From positions 1-43,943 of the forward strand of contig NZ_JAMQKC010000023.1 of NCBI RefSeq assembly GCF_028416595.1: 43,943 nt of DNA, written 5' to 3'. Every line of letters begins with the position of its first letter. Within the stretch, counting starts at the first letter, position 1. The notes beneath the pieces were generated by a model, which was not told the DNA's origin, did not search any database, and worked only from the letters and a program-made list of their open reading frames with translations. This document shows, one piece after another, positions 34,401 through 42,712 of the stretch. Both the position numbers and the translations under genes were made by a program. The DNA comes from Aquibacillus salsiterrae. Lineage in GTDB: Bacteria > Bacillota > Bacilli > Bacillales > Amphibacillaceae.

Positions 34401-34586
34401 TCACCTTGGTGGTTTAAAGTTCGTATTGGTTTTATTATATTTTGCTTCTGTCTGCTCTGCTTCTTTCTTAGAACTACGTTGGAATAAATACATGGTAACA
34501 ATAGAACCAATTACGAATAAGCTTAAACTAATCACAGCTGGAATATATTCGGACTTGTCGTCCGGAAAATATAAAAAATCCATCAT
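34401..34586 (-). CDS. Small single-pass membrane protein
   Basis: 61 residues beginning MMDFLYFPDDKSEYIPA, one membrane helix (about 17-34, VISLSLFVIGSIVTMYLF), then a basic and polar tail. ATG at 34586 with AAGGAAG 8 nt upstream; an eight-codon upstream extension is less likely. It has its own terminator and is divergent from kapB. I do not recognise the family. Its real-gene status rests on the ribosome binding site, the membrane segment and the terminator. Confidence 0.65.
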   Translation of the reverse strand: MMDFLYFPDDKSEYIPAVISLSLFVIGSIVTMYLFQRSSKKEAEQTEAKYNKTNTNFKPPR

Positions 34587-34684
34587 TCTAATCACTTCCT
34601 TCTTGTACAATTATAACAAAAAAAGTTGGAAAACTTGTATAAAAACATACTATTTGGCATGATTATAGCAAGGAGGGTACACCC

Positions 34685-35065
34685 ATGGACAATGCAAAAA
34701 TTGGTCAAATCGTTAAAGCACATTATAAATCAGGGACATACATCGGAGAGGTGATGGAAGATCGCGGTAAAAACTATCTTGTGAAAGTTCTAGCAGTGGT
34801 AAAACACCCGTTGCAAGGTGATATCCACAATTACGGCCAAACAGAGGATGTATTTTTTCATCAAAGAAAAGCTTTAAGCTATCAAGAAAAGATGAATGTA
34901 TCAAAATCTGCCGTTCATCCCTTTGAAGAGGAAATCCCAAGTTATATTGATTCATTGAAGGAAGCAGTTGAAGTACTTGAAAACAAATTATTAAAACAAG
35001 AGTCTAAATTCAATCAACAGGCATTAGCAAACTTAAGCCAATTAAAAGAACAGTACTTTCGATAA
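34685..35065 (+). CDS. kapB: Kinase-associated protein KapB
   Basis: 126 residues matching B. subtilis KapB (kinase-associated lipoprotein B), needed for the KinB branch of the sporulation phosphorelay. An N-terminal small beta domain (IVKAHYKSGTYIGEVMEDRGKNYLVKVLAV) is followed by a C-terminal coiled-coil-like helix (SLKEAVEVLENKLLKQESK). No clear lipobox is visible. Strong AAGGAGGG 8 nt before the ATG. No terminator hairpin follows directly; instead a 52-bp hairpin-forming tandem repeat begins within 20 bp. Confidence 0.88.
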   Translation: MDNAKIGQIVKAHYKSGTYIGEVMEDRGKNYLVKVLAVVKHPLQGDIHNYGQTEDVFFHQRKALSYQEKMNVSKSAVHPFEEEIPSYIDSLKEAVEVLENKLLKQESKFNQQALANLSQLKEQYFR

Positions 35066-35082
35066 ACTGTATATCTAACAGA

Positions 35083-35276
35083 TAGTAACACATTTGAGTT
35101 CAAATTAATAAATTCTGTCGATGAAGCCCCTAGTTATCAACACATTTGAGTTTAGATTAATAAATTCTGTTGATGAGGGCCCCAATCATCGACAGAATTA
35201 AGTTCAGATTAATAAAAAGTGTCGATGAAGCCCCCAATTATCGACAGATTTGAGTTCAGCTTAATGAAAAGTGTCG
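35083..35276. repeat. 52-bp tandem repeat array, about 3.7 copies
   Basis: Period 52, measured from the TGAGTTCA-type block at 35095, 35147, 35199 and 35251. Each unit carries TGAGTTCAGATTAATAA, then TCTGTCGATGAAGCCCCCAA and TTATCGACAG. The TCTGTCGAT of one unit pairs with ATCGACAGA at the start of the next. The best pair is AATTCTGTTGATG / CATCGACAGAATT (about 35164-35199). The remaining 35277-35462 shows no gene. Confidence 0.85.
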
Positions 35277-35462
35277 TTTTTGTTTTTACACATATAAAAT
35301 ATTTGCATTCGGACTCGGTTAAGTGATTTTTCCTTATCCAATGAGTTTGAGCTCCAGGCACAGTCGCACCGTTCCAATCATGTCAGAAAAAATTCACTAG
35401 GGCGTATTTTGATCTACTGCGACATTACTAGTAACAAAAATCAAATTGTGAATACAACAGCT

Positions 35463-36638
35463 TTATGAGCCTGGAACTCTTAAGTTTTTATTTTTAGTCT
35501 TTTTCGGATAAAATTTATTGGTGATTTTTGGTGCTTGTTCAAATAACAGCATTCCAATAAAGGCAATAATAATGACATAAATTCCACCAAAGATTTTTAA
35601 CGTTCCTGTCGCAACACTTGCTATTACGACGGAAAACTCACCTCTAGCACACAAAGACAACCCAGCTCTGAGCGAAACCTTTTTAGAGAGCCCATACCAC
35701 CTTCCACCAATAATACCAACTAAAACCTTACTAATAAGAGACCATACAATAAGTGAAGCTAATAACACCGGCAAAGGAAGGCCATTCCCAAATTCAATTG
35801 TAGTCCCAAAATATACAAAAAAAGTTGGGAGCATTAAATCACGAACCGGTATAACCGTATGTTCCACGCGTTCAATTCTACCTATTTCAGCTAACATCAT
35901 CCCCGCTAAAAACGCCCCTAACACCTCTGATAGTCCTAAGTATAATGCCAGTCCACCAAATGAAATAGCAACTCCAATTAATAGAGCTATTTTAAAATCC
36001 TCGTCAGCAATTTTATCAAGTAAAGTATCTGCATATTTCAAAGTAACTTTTCCAAGAAAAATCGCTACCGCAACGAGAGTAACAATTTTGCCAGCAATAA
36101 GTAGCACATCTGTCATTTGAAACGAACCGCTGACATTAATCCCAATGATGATAGCAATTAGAATCGGAGCAATTAAATCCTCAAAAATTAAAATAGCAAG
36201 AATATACTCTGTTTCTGTATTAGCCATCCGACTACGATCATCAAGTAACTTAGCAGTAATCGATGAGCTTGTTGCATACGTGATTGAACCGATAACAAAA
36301 GAACTAAAAAGATCCAAACCAAACCCAACAGAAATGAGCATCGACATCCCAAGGCATAAAAACACATCTAATAGTCCAGCTGGCCACACCTTTTTGGCAA
36401 TCGAGCCCAACCTACTTATACTAAATTCTAAACCTAAAATAAAAAACAACAACACAATTCCAATTTCGCTAGCAAAATGTAATAACTTGTTATCACTCAG
36501 CCAATCCCCAATCATAACACCAAAGAGGATGTACAAAATAACACTCGGAAAATTAATTTTTAAACTTAAAAAACCTAAATAAAAAATACCGAGCAAGACT
36601 AACCCTGTGCCGAGCAAGGTCGGAAATTCACTGAACAA
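35463..36638 (-). CDS. khtU: K+(Na+)/H+ antiporter, KhtU-like (CPA2)
   Basis: 391-residue membrane antiporter of the CPA2 family with about 12 segments, opening FLSLKINFPSVILYILFGVMIGDWLS and continuing with GLEFSISRL. It closely follows the khtT-like gene (7 bp gap), as in the B. subtilis khtSTU operon, where KhtU exports K+ and NH4+ under control of KhtT. TTG start; AAGGAGAGG overlaps the khtT stop, about 12 nt away, so translational coupling is likely. There is no C-terminal RCK domain. A KhtS-like gene is not seen here. Confidence 0.85.
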   Translation of the reverse strand: MFSEFPTLLGTGLVLLGIFYLGFLSLKINFPSVILYILFGVMIGDWLSDNKLLHFASEIGIVLLFFILGLEFSISRLGSIAKKVWPAGLLDVFLCLGMSMLISVGFGLDLFSSFVIGSITYATSSSITAKLLDDRSRMANTETEYILAILIFEDLIAPILIAIIIGINVSGSFQMTDVLLIAGKIVTLVAVAIFLGKVTLKYADTLLDKIADEDFKIALLIGVAISFGGLALYLGLSEVLGAFLAGMMLAEIGRIERVEHTVIPVRDLMLPTFFVYFGTTIEFGNGLPLPVLLASLIVWSLISKVLVGIIGGRWYGLSKKVSLRAGLSLCARGEFSVVIASVATGTLKIFGGIYVIIIAFIGMLLFEQAPKITNKFYPKKTKNKNLRVPGS

Positions 36639-36645
36639 AATAGGA

Positions 36646-37134
36646 TCATTCCTCTCCTTTACATAGCGATTCTAAAGCGGCAATTTGCTCCTTTTTACCA
36701 ATTGACATTAATACGTCACCAGGAATCAACTTCCTACTGACATCCGGAATGGCTATCATTTCATCACCTTGAACAATTCCAATTACTGTTGCTCCTGTCT
36801 TATTTCTGATTTCTGAGTCCTCTAACGATTTATTTGCAAGTGTGGATTTGTCAGTAAGTGTTATATAATCGATAACTATTTGCTTTTTAAACATTTTCAA
36901 TTGATCTGCATGGACAGGTTGATAGGTGGCCCCTAACAATTGGGCACCTAGTTCTCTTGTTTCATCTGCCGTTAAATCCATAGCAAAATCTGCCTCATCA
37001 TTATCGGCATCTTCAAAAAAATACAACTCTCGTTTCCCAGTGTGATGGACAATGACAACCAACATACTGTCCTCAGCTGTTTTCAAGGAAATCTTTTGCC
37101 CAATCCCCGGTAATTGTGATACGGATACATGCAT
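36646..37134 (-). CDS. khtT: K+/H+ antiporter regulatory subunit KhtT-like
   Basis: 162-residue soluble protein with an N-terminal domain (LPGIGQKISLKTAEDSMLVVIVHHTGKREL) and a C-terminal RCK_C/TrkA-C domain (about 75-158: IGIVQGDEMIAIPDVSRKLIPGDVLMSIG split by loops). B. subtilis KhtT senses pH and nucleotides such as c-di-AMP and gates KhtU; that is by analogy. ATG at 37134 with GAGGTG 9 nt upstream; a GTG four codons earlier is possible. A putative -10 (TATACT) with a poor -35 lies just upstream. Confidence 0.85.
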   Translation of the reverse strand: MHVSVSQLPGIGQKISLKTAEDSMLVVIVHHTGKRELYFFEDADNDEADFAMDLTADETRELGAQLLGATYQPVHADQLKMFKKQIVIDYITLTDKSTLANKSLEDSEIRNKTGATVIGIVQGDEMIAIPDVSRKLIPGDVLMSIGKKEQIAALESLCKGEE

Positions 37135-37197
37135 AACATGCAACACCTCTATTTAGTATAAATTTAATACATTCATGAAAAAATTTTCAAAAAACAT

Positions 37198-37235
37198 AAA
37201 AAGCTAGAAAACTTATTAGCTTTCTAGCTTTTTTT
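37198..37235. terminator. ptsH terminator
   Basis: AAAAAGCTAGAAA / TTTCTAGCTTTTTTT stem between ptsH and khtT; both strands have T runs. Confidence 0.85.
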
Positions 37236-37306
37236 ATTGTCAGGAAATTATAAAATACGATTGATGTGGGTCATGTAAAGTCAGTGACAACCACTTATCG
37301 CTCTAT

Positions 37307-37570
37307 TTACTCACCTAGATGTGCTTTAATTACTTCTTCTATCCCTTGGAGTGCTTGCTCCTCATCTGTTCCCTCAACTGTGACTGTGATTTCAGCACCT
37401 TTAGGTACACCTAAAGACATGACACCCATTATTGACTTCAAATTAACCGCTTTCCCATTATAGTGAACCTCAATATGTGATTCATATTGTCCAGCCTTAT
37501 TAACAAGCAATGTAGCAGGTCGTGCATGAATTCCAGTTTCATCAGTAATAGCGAATTTCTTTTCTCTCAT
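37307..37570 (-). CDS. ptsH: Phosphocarrier protein HPr
   Basis: 87-residue HPr. His15 ([11 protein letters not shown]) is the PTS phosphorylation site and Ser46 ([12 protein letters not shown]) the HPr-kinase site used in carbon catabolite repression. Having His15 rules out Crh, which has Gln there. GGAGG 8 nt before the ATG. Unlike the ptsGHI arrangement of B. subtilis, it stands alone: a promoter upstream, a terminator downstream and no ptsI in the window. Divergent from deoD. Confidence 0.92.
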   Translation of the reverse strand: MREKKFAITDETGIHARPATLLVNKAGQYESHIEVHYNGKAVNLKSIMGVMSLGVPKGAEITVTVEGTDEEQALQGIEEVIKAHLGE

Positions 37571-37662
37571 TTTAATAAATCCTCCCTTTTCAAATCCAAA
37601 CAGTTATGTCGATATCATGTATCGAATAATGGTATATCCAAGATATGTGAAATAACTAACTA

Positions 37663-37690
37663 ATTATAATTATATACGAAATAGTGACAA
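37663..37690 (-). promoter_or_regulatory. ptsH promoter (sigma-A)
   Basis: Minus-strand TTGTCA (complementary to 37685-37690), 16-nt spacer, TATAAT (37663-37668). A degenerate cre-like AGAAAGCACTTTTA lies nearby at about 37704-37717. Confidence 0.65.
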
Positions 37691-37835
37691 GGTGAAACAA
37701 AAAAGAAAGCACTTTTAAAGAATTTTATCCCTCTTATTATTATAATTTCAACAAAATATATACGCCTTGACAATTTGTATTCATCTCTTGGTTATGATAC
37801 TTTTAGTTTAAATAAAAACCTATAAGGAGGTTAAA

Positions 37836-38549
37836 GTGAAGATGAGTGTTCATATTGGCGCAAAAAAAGGCGATGTTGCTGACAAAATATTATTACCGGG
37901 AGATCCACTAAGAGCTAAATATATTGCAGAAACGTTTCTCGAAAATGTATTTTGTTATAATGAAGTTCGAGGAATGTATGGTTACACAGGTACATATAAA
38001 GGAGAAAAGATTTCTGTTCAAGGGACTGGGATGGGTATACCTTCCGTTTCTATCTATGTTAATGAATTGATCCAAAGTTACGATGTTCAAAAACTTATAC
38101 GTGTCGGTACATGTGGTGCACTGCAACAAGATGTAAAGGTTAGAGATGTAATTTTAGCATCTACATCAACCACAGATTCACAAATGAATCGAATGGTTTT
38201 TGGTGGCATTGATTATGCGCCACCGGCAGATTTTAACCTATTAAAAACAGCCTATGACACCGGGGTTGAAAAGGGGTTAAATTTAAAAGTTGGGAATGTA
38301 TTTACTAGCGATAGCTTTTATCGTGACAACGGTAAAGAATTATTTGAACTGCTAGCCCGGTACAACGTGTTAGCAGTCGAAATGGAAACAACAGCTCTTT
38401 ACACATTAGCAGCGAAATATAATAGACGAGCATTATCTGTCTTGACTGTTTCAGACCACGTACTTACTGGTGAAGAAACAAGTGCCGAAGAAAGACAAAC
38501 AACATTTAATGACATGATTGAAGTCGCCCTAGAAACTTCGATTAAATAA
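37836..38549 (+). CDS. deoD: Purine nucleoside phosphorylase DeoD
   Basis: Phosphorolyses purine (deoxy)nucleosides in salvage. 237 residues of the hexameric PNP/UdP family, very similar to B. subtilis Deo[60 protein letters not shown] and the catalytic Asp in [15 protein letters not shown] at 37836 with AGGAGG 5 nt upstream, or ATG two codons later. A TTGACA with a 20-nt spacer to TATGAT upstream is an imperfect promoter candidate. The TAA stop coincides with the left end of a repeat copy. Confidence 0.95.
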   Translation: MKMSVHIGAKKGDVADKILLPGDPLRAKYIAETFLENVFCYNEVRGMYGYTGTYKGEKISVQGTGMGIPSVSIYVNELIQSYDVQKLIRVGTCGALQQDVKVRDVILASTSTTDSQMNRMVFGGIDYAPPADFNLLKTAYDTGVEKGLNLKVGNVFTSDSFYRDNGKELFELLARYNVLAVEMETTALYTLAAKYNRRALSVLTVSDHVLTGEETSAEERQTTFNDMIEVALETSIK

Positions 38550-38596
38550 GAAAAGCGCAAGCGCCTTGCTTGGATGTTTTTATCTTTTAAGAAAAA
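38546..38596 (+). repeat. Dispersed repeat at the deoD stop codon
   Basis: TAAGAAAAGCGCAAGCGCC then TTGCTTGGA and a T-rich stretch. The TAA of deoD is the first triplet of the element. Confidence 0.65.
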
Positions 38597-38676
38597 CAAG
38601 GAATTAAGATGCGGAATAGACCTCTCTGTATTTTCTTAAACTTTTTTATAAAGAGCTCTTCTCGTTTCAGGTAAAA

Positions 38677-38706
38677 AACTGTTTGTTCATACAAACAGTT
38701 TTTTTG
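38677..38706 (+). terminator. deoD terminator
   Basis: AAACTGTTTG / CAAACAGTTT, then TTTTTG. Confidence 0.85.
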
Positions 38707-38776
38707 TTTTCCCGAACAACAAGGATGCACCTATCCTTTTGCTTTTCATATGTTAAAGAAGAAAGGAGTGTAACAA

Positions 38777-39118
38777 ATGTATCAACAACATAATCATTTC
38801 CCCTACTATTCTCTAAACCGGGCTCCGAGCTTTCCCGAAGTAGACACCAGTTTATTTCAGCAGTCTGCAAGTAAATCACATACATTAATTAGTCAAGCAA
38901 ATAAAATTGTTGAGAAAATAACTAGCTCTAACTCATTCGCCTTTTCCGTTATGGATGCAGCACAAAAATCGGAAACAAATAAAGTCAAACAACTACTCAA
39001 AGAAATAGGAATTGACCAGACTGTTGATGTTATCTATAATCCAGATGGAATTAAAATCACCATACAAACGAATGAACAAAATCAAGCGAAGGTATCACTA
39101 TCTCTGCGGTGGAGGTAA
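38777..39118 (+). CDS. Conserved Bacillaceae hypothetical protein
   Basis: 113 residues. The N-terminus is rich in Tyr, His and Pro (MYQQHNHFPYYSLNRAPSFP). A central amphipathic part follows (SAFSVMDAAQKSETNKVKQLLKEIG split across helices), and the C-terminal beta-like part ends LSLRWR. Closely similar proteins with the pattern VMDAAQ...V..L...IG occur across Bacillaceae; I do not recall a function. The N-terminal composition is reminiscent of spore-coat-associated proteins, which is speculation. AAAGGAGTG 8 nt before the ATG. Confidence 0.75.
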   Translation: MYQQHNHFPYYSLNRAPSFPEVDTSLFQQSASKSHTLISQANKIVEKITSSNSFAFSVMDAAQKSETNKVKQLLKEIGIDQTVDVIYNPDGIKITIQTNEQNQAKVSLSLRWR

Positions 39119-39141
39119 GTTTACTAATTTATAGCAATTTT

Positions 39142-39172
39142 TTGCCTATTCCTTTCTCAACTATGATATAAT
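39142..39172 (+). promoter_or_regulatory. yuiD promoter, extended -10
   Basis: TGATATAAT (39164-39172) is a perfect extended -10, with TTGCCT 19 nt upstream as a weak -35. Confidence 0.6.
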
Positions 39173-39236
39173 TCAATAAAATTTGTCTTCACATCAATTG
39201 TGCAAGAAACTTGTTGTCAGAAAGGATGTATTTGGT

Positions 39237-39713
39237 TTGGGTTTATTTTCTAATTTTCCACTTTGGGCTGCACTAATTGGTATCCTATTTGCCCAGTTAG
39301 TTAAAATTCCTATCGCGTTTATTGCCACAAAAGAGTTTAAACCTGGACTAGCCTTTAGTACAGGTGGGATGCCTAGTAGTCATTCTGCAGCGGTAGCCGC
39401 AGTTACCACAGGTATCGGAATAGAACATGGTGTTTCATCCGGTATATTTGCTGTTTCTGCAATTTTTAGTATCATTATTATGTTTGATGCATCAGGTGTT
39501 AGAAGACAGGCTGGAGAACAAGCTGTTCTATTAAACATGTTAGTAAAAGATTTTCATTACTTTATTGAAGAAGCAAAGGTTTGGTCAAAAAAAGGAGAAT
39601 ATCAAAAACGTAAGGAGTTAAAGGAGTTACTTGGTCATGAACCAATTGAAGTCTTTTTTGGTGGTTTAACAGGTGTGCTGATCGCCTTTTTAATTTTTCC
39701 ATTATTTAATTAA
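39237..39713 (+). CDS. yuiD: Divergent PAP2 family protein YuiD
   Basis: 158 residues, exactly the length of B. subtilis YuiD, with four or five membrane segments. The acid-phosphatase-like motif is STGGMPSSHSAAVAAV; MFDASGVRRQAGEQA and LLGHEPIEVFFGG follow. Probable membrane lipid or diphosphate phosphatase relative, substrate unknown. The frame opens at a TTG at 39183, but AGAAAGGA lies 10 nt before a TTG at 39237, and that start aligns with YuiD (MGLFSNFPLW). Convergent with yuiC. Confidence 0.85.
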   Translation: MGLFSNFPLWAALIGILFAQLVKIPIAFIATKEFKPGLAFSTGGMPSSHSAAVAAVTTGIGIEHGVSSGIFAVSAIFSIIIMFDASGVRRQAGEQAVLLNMLVKDFHYFIEEAKVWSKKGEYQKRKELKELLGHEPIEVFFGGLTGVLIAFLIFPLFN

Positions 39714-39796
39714 ATGAGTTTTTCCGATCAAAAATCTAAAGACCAATAGGCTAGGCGATTTGAGTAGACAGTAACTATTTCCGAAAATTTAACCCT

Positions 39797-39855
39797 AAGA
39801 AAAGCGCCCGGAGCTAGACAGCTTTTGGATTTTTTTATACTTTCATTTCATTTTA
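39797..39855 (+). repeat. Dispersed repeat, compact copy
   Basis: TAAGAAAAGCGCCCGGAGC, TAGACAGC, TTTTGGATTTTTTTATAC. The left end is joined directly to the right end, as if the centre had been deleted. Confidence 0.75.
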
Positions 39856-39898
39856 AAAAAACCATCGATTCGTTTTTAACAACGAGTGATGGTTTTTT
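39855..39898. terminator. Bidirectional terminator between yuiD and yuiC
   Basis: AAAACCATC...TTCGTT pairs with AACGAG.GATGGTTTT (two small interruptions), followed by TTT. Confidence 0.8.
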
Positions 39899-39903
39899 GA
39901 TTA

Positions 39904-40584
39904 TTATTTATATTGTTCTCTGAACACTTGAAGTGCCTCTGTTTCATTTAAATCAGTAAGTACCTCTTCCGTCAGCTTACCGTTTCCTTTTTTAATAACA
40001 TATACCTCTAATTGCTTTTTGCCCCATTCTTGATAAACATCTTCTACAGTCGGGAAATATAAATCGATTTTACGCCCATTTATCGCAGAACCTTTATCAG
40101 CTACAACACCGTAACCATAGCCCGGTATAAACAAAATCGTACCAAGCGGAAAGACATCTAAATCGGCAGCAATCGTAGAATATAAATCCCTTTTCACCTT
40201 AACACCCGAATAGGTAATCCCATATTCAGGGTGATCAGTTGTCTTTCCAGTTGATTCTATCCCTGCTGTATAACCTGTTGCCGTAACCATTTCCTTTGGG
40301 TATTGTTCGAAATCGACAACTTCCTCGATTGTTTCAGGTTTATCAACTTTTCGGCTAGCGATATAGGTTGCTTTGGCTTCTTCAGGATATAAAGCCTTTT
40401 TGAACGATTTAACCTGCTTTAATGGTAAGTCATTATTAGAAAATACAAGTTGACTTTCTTTCCCAAAATAACTATTTTTTACATCTACTGCCGAAACATT
40501 AGAAACTGATGTTACTGTCGTATATAACGCTCCAAGAAACAATAGGGTAATAAAAAATCTTCGCAAAACTGAATAAGTTCTCAT
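39904..40584 (-). CDS. yuiC: 3D domain protein YuiC (peptidoglycan-active)
   Basis: About 226 residues: N-terminal signal or anchor helix ([17 protein letters not shown]), linker, and a C-terminal 3D domain whose acidic residues are visible in [19 protein letters not shown] and KIDLYFP. B. subtilis YuiC has been structurally characterised as an MltA-like resuscitation-promoting-factor type muralytic enzyme. The frame opens at an ATG at 40623, but a TATAAT box lies only about 12 nt before it and no ribosome binding site is seen. AGAGAGGTG precedes the ATG at 40584, which I prefer. Confidence 0.88.
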   Translation of the reverse strand: MRTYSVLRRFFITLLFLGALYTTVTSVSNVSAVDVKNSYFGKESQLVFSNNDLPLKQVKSFKKALYPEEAKATYIASRKVDKPETIEEVVDFEQYPKEMVTATGYTAGIESTGKTTDHPEYGITYSGVKVKRDLYSTIAADLDVFPLGTILFIPGYGYGVVADKGSAINGRKIDLYFPTVEDVYQEWGKKQLEVYVIKKGNGKLTEEVLTDLNETEALQVFREQYK

Positions 40585-40645
40585 AATAAATGACAACACC
40601 TCTCTGGGTGTCATCTTGTCCATTATGTAGCGAAATTATACATGG

Positions 40646-40957
40646 TTAAAACATTCTATATCCGTTTTTCCTTAACATACGAATAACAAAGCCTGAAGTA
40701 AGTGTCCCGATAAAACCAAACAGAAGGATAAAGACATCCATTGTAGTCAAAATGAAAAATTTATTCCATACTGAACTAATCGAAGTTATAGGATCACTAA
40801 AATAGTTGGATACAGGAAAATCGTCGACAATTAATAGCACGATAATTGGATAAACAAAGGACATAATCCATGTTTTCCTTAACAACATATTAAGTATAAA
40901 AGATATGCCAAAAAACAGAACGAAAAACAATACGATTGATACAATAAACTGCAGCAT
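40646..40957 (-). CDS. yuiB: YuiB-like membrane protein
   Basis: 103-residue hydrophobic protein with three membrane segments (about 4-24, 32-44, 70-94). The opening VSIVLFFVLFFGISFILNMLLRKTWIM matches the N-terminal pattern of B. subtilis YuiB when compared piecewise. Function unknown. GGGAGAAAG 3-8 nt before the ATG. It lies between yuiC and yumB, as in B. subtilis. I found no yuiA-like small gene in the gap to yumB. Confidence 0.82.
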   Translation of the reverse strand: MLQFIVSIVLFFVLFFGISFILNMLLRKTWIMSFVYPIIVLLIVDDFPVSNYFSDPITSISSVWNKFFILTTMDVFILLFGFIGTLTSGFVIRMLRKNGYRMF

Positions 40958-41016
40958 CTACTTTCTCCCTTTTAAATGTCTTCTAAATCATACTCCATTC
41001 TAGTATGAGGATAAAA

Positions 41017-41044
41017 AAAGCGCAAGTGTTCTAACGAAAAGGAA
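41017..41044 (+). repeat. Dispersed repeat, left-end fragment
   Basis: AAAAAAGCGCAAGTGTTC then TAACG resembles the left end; the rest is lost. Confidence 0.45.
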
Positions 41045-41050
41045 CATAAC

Positions 41051-41083
41051 AAAAAGCAAAGAGATGTTGCATCTTTGCTTTTT
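41051..41083 (-). terminator. yumB terminator
   Basis: AAAAAGCAAAGAGAT / ATCTTTGCTTTTT stem (one bulge), downstream of yumB on the minus strand, T-rich on both sides. Confidence 0.85.
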
Positions 41084-41129
41084 GTTCACCTAAAAGATCA
41101 GAGTGTCTTAGTCTCTTTTCTTTTAAACT

Positions 41130-42347
41130 TTAGAAAATGTCGAATTTGCCTTTTTTAAGGACGAGTCCAATTCCACCAATTTTATATAGGGCACGATTGT
41201 CAATCACTTTTTTCATAAAGGCTGCTGTCCAACCGAAAATTTTCTTATCACCGAGAATGACTCCAATTGCGTCCCCATGCCCCAAAGAAGCAACTGTACC
41301 CATATTATTAAATGCAAATTCATGGATTTCACCGCCACCACTAATTAGGGTAGACAAATTATGCGCACAAACATCTGCTTCCTGCATAGCAATTTGAGCA
41401 GTTGGTGGATAAGGTCTTTCTGTTTCCTTATTCCAAATTAGTGCACAATCACCCACAACGAACACATTGTCATGGGAAGGCGCTCGTAAATCTGGCTTAA
41501 CTTCTACTTTTCCACGGTTATGTTCAAGGCCTGATTTTTCAACAAGACTATTTGCTCGAACACCAGCAGCCCAAATCGTTGTTAGAGTAGGAATTTCTTC
41601 TTTTTCCCCGTCTTTTTCTATTACAATTCCCTCAGGTGTACATTCTTTTAACATTGCACCAACCTTGAATTCTACCCCTCTAGCCTCCAACGAATTTAAA
41701 GCATACTCAACTAATTGTGGATCAAAACCAGGCAATATCGTTGGTGCTGCTTCAACGCAAATAATGCGAACCAACTTTGGATCGATGTCATATTCCTTGC
41801 AAAGCTCTGGAACTCGGTTTGCTAATTCACCCAAAAACTCGATACCGGTAAATCCAGCACCACCGACGACAATATTTAATCGTTCTTGTTTCTTTTCTTG
41901 TTCATTGTTATACAGGGCAAAATTATATTCGATATGCTGCCTAATCAATCGTGATTGATTAATATTTCCTATGGTAAAGGCATTTTCAAGCAAACCGGGA
42001 ATACCAAAGGTTGCTGCTTCAAATCCTAATGCAACTACTAAGTAATCGTAATATAACTCGCCGTTCTCTAAAATCACCTTATTATCGTCCGGTTTAATTT
42101 CTGTCACCGTATCTTGGATAAAGTTTACTTTTCCGGTATCTATTACATCTTTTATTCTGAACCTGCTTCTGTCATGGTGCAATGTCCCCGCTGCATTTTC
42201 ATGCAACCATGTAGATTCGTAATGGTAATCATTTTTATTTACCAATGTAATGTGTGCATCATTTACGCCTAGTCTTTTCTGCAGTTTCACCGTTGTAGTG
42301 AGTCCACCATAACCAGCACCAAGAATTACTATTTTTGGTTTATTCAT
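41130..42347 (-). CDS. yumB: Type II NADH dehydrogenase-like oxidoreductase YumB
   Basis: 405-residue FAD/NAD(P)-dependent oxidoreductase of the NDH-2 class, one residue shorter than B. subtilis YumB. The first dinucleotide fold is [10 protein letters not shown], the second [13 protein letters not shown], and the FAD motif is [23 protein letters not shown] is typical of NDH-2 enzymes that pass electrons to menaquinone at the membrane surface. ATG at 42347 with GGAAGTG 6 nt upstream. Divergent from yumC. A GTGA-N6-TCAC palindrome about 75 bp upstream could be a redox-regulator site. Confidence 0.92.
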   Translation of the reverse strand: MNKPKIVILGAGYGGLTTTVKLQKRLGVNDAHITLVNKNDYHYESTWLHENAAGTLHHDRSRFRIKDVIDTGKVNFIQDTVTEIKPDDNKVILENGELYYDYLVVALGFEAATFGIPGLLENAFTIGNINQSRLIRQHIEYNFALYNNEQEKKQERLNIVVGGAGFTGIEFLGELANRVPELCKEYDIDPKLVRIICVEAAPTILPGFDPQLVEYALNSLEARGVEFKVGAMLKECTPEGIVIEKDGEKEEIPTLTTIWAAGVRANSLVEKSGLEHNRGKVEVKPDLRAPSHDNVFVVGDCALIWNKETERPYPPTAQIAMQEADVCAHNLSTLISGGGEIHEFAFNNMGTVASLGHGDAIGVILGDKKIFGWTAAFMKKVIDNRALYKIGGIGLVLKKGKFDIF

Positions 42348-42420
42348 TTTTATCACTTCCAATTAGTTTTATAATTTATAAGCCTTAAATTTGATAACTT
42401 AAAATAAGAGCATAAAAACT

Positions 42421-42438
42421 TCGTGATGTTTTTCACGT
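42421..42438. promoter_or_regulatory. Rex- or Fnr-like operator candidate
   Basis: TCGTGA, TGTTTT, TCACGT: a GTGA-N6-TCAC palindrome. This fits the core of Rex (TTGTGA-N6-TCACAA) and also of Fnr/CRP-type sites, with mismatches at the outer bases. Confidence 0.4.
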
Positions 42439-42598
42439 AAAACAATAGACTTAACTCGTGTAATGATATTTGACCTACATGACATATCTTAGATGTTTTT
42501 TTGACAATTTTCAACCCTTTTCGGTGTTTTGTAAATATTCTAAATATTAGATGAATTGTTATATTAAAACTGTTAGTTTCAACTATTAGGAAAAGTTA

Positions 42599-42607
42599 TG
42601 ATAAAAT
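42599..42607 (+). promoter_or_regulatory. yumC promoter, extended -10
   Basis: TGATAAAAT (TGn plus TAAAAT) about 106 nt upstream of the yumC ATG, with no good -35. Confidence 0.5.
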
Positions 42608-42712
42608 AGGAACGTTGTTAGATGATAAAGGCTTTACGTTTTGTCTAACAATAAGGAGTTATTACTAAACATTTTATATTAAATATAGAATCTAAATATA
42701 GGGGGAATTATT

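Larger units (their letters stand above)
42348..42712. other. Divergent yumB/yumC intergenic region
   Basis: 365 bp without a gene. It contains a Rex/Fnr-like palindrome (42421-42438), a yumC extended -10 (42599-42607), and a leader hairpin TTGTTAGA / TCTAACAA (about 42615-42651) in the yumC 5' UTR. The AT content is very high. Confidence 0.6.

Noticed and set aside
35083-35276. CRISPR array
   Set aside because: The repeats are adjacent with a constant 52-bp period and no unique spacers, and no cas genes are nearby.
36145-36582. 145-codon forward frame opposite khtU
   Set aside because: Shadow of a membrane protein gene; Ile/Lys/Ser-rich composition reflects antisense of hydrophobic codons.
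40985-41129. A yuiA-like small gene between yuiB and yumB
   Set aside because: The gap contains only a repeat fragment and the yumB terminator; no small Cys-rich frame is present.
41467-41958. 163-codon forward frame opposite yumB
   Set aside because: Shadow of yumB, which is a highly conserved enzyme; no ribosome binding site.
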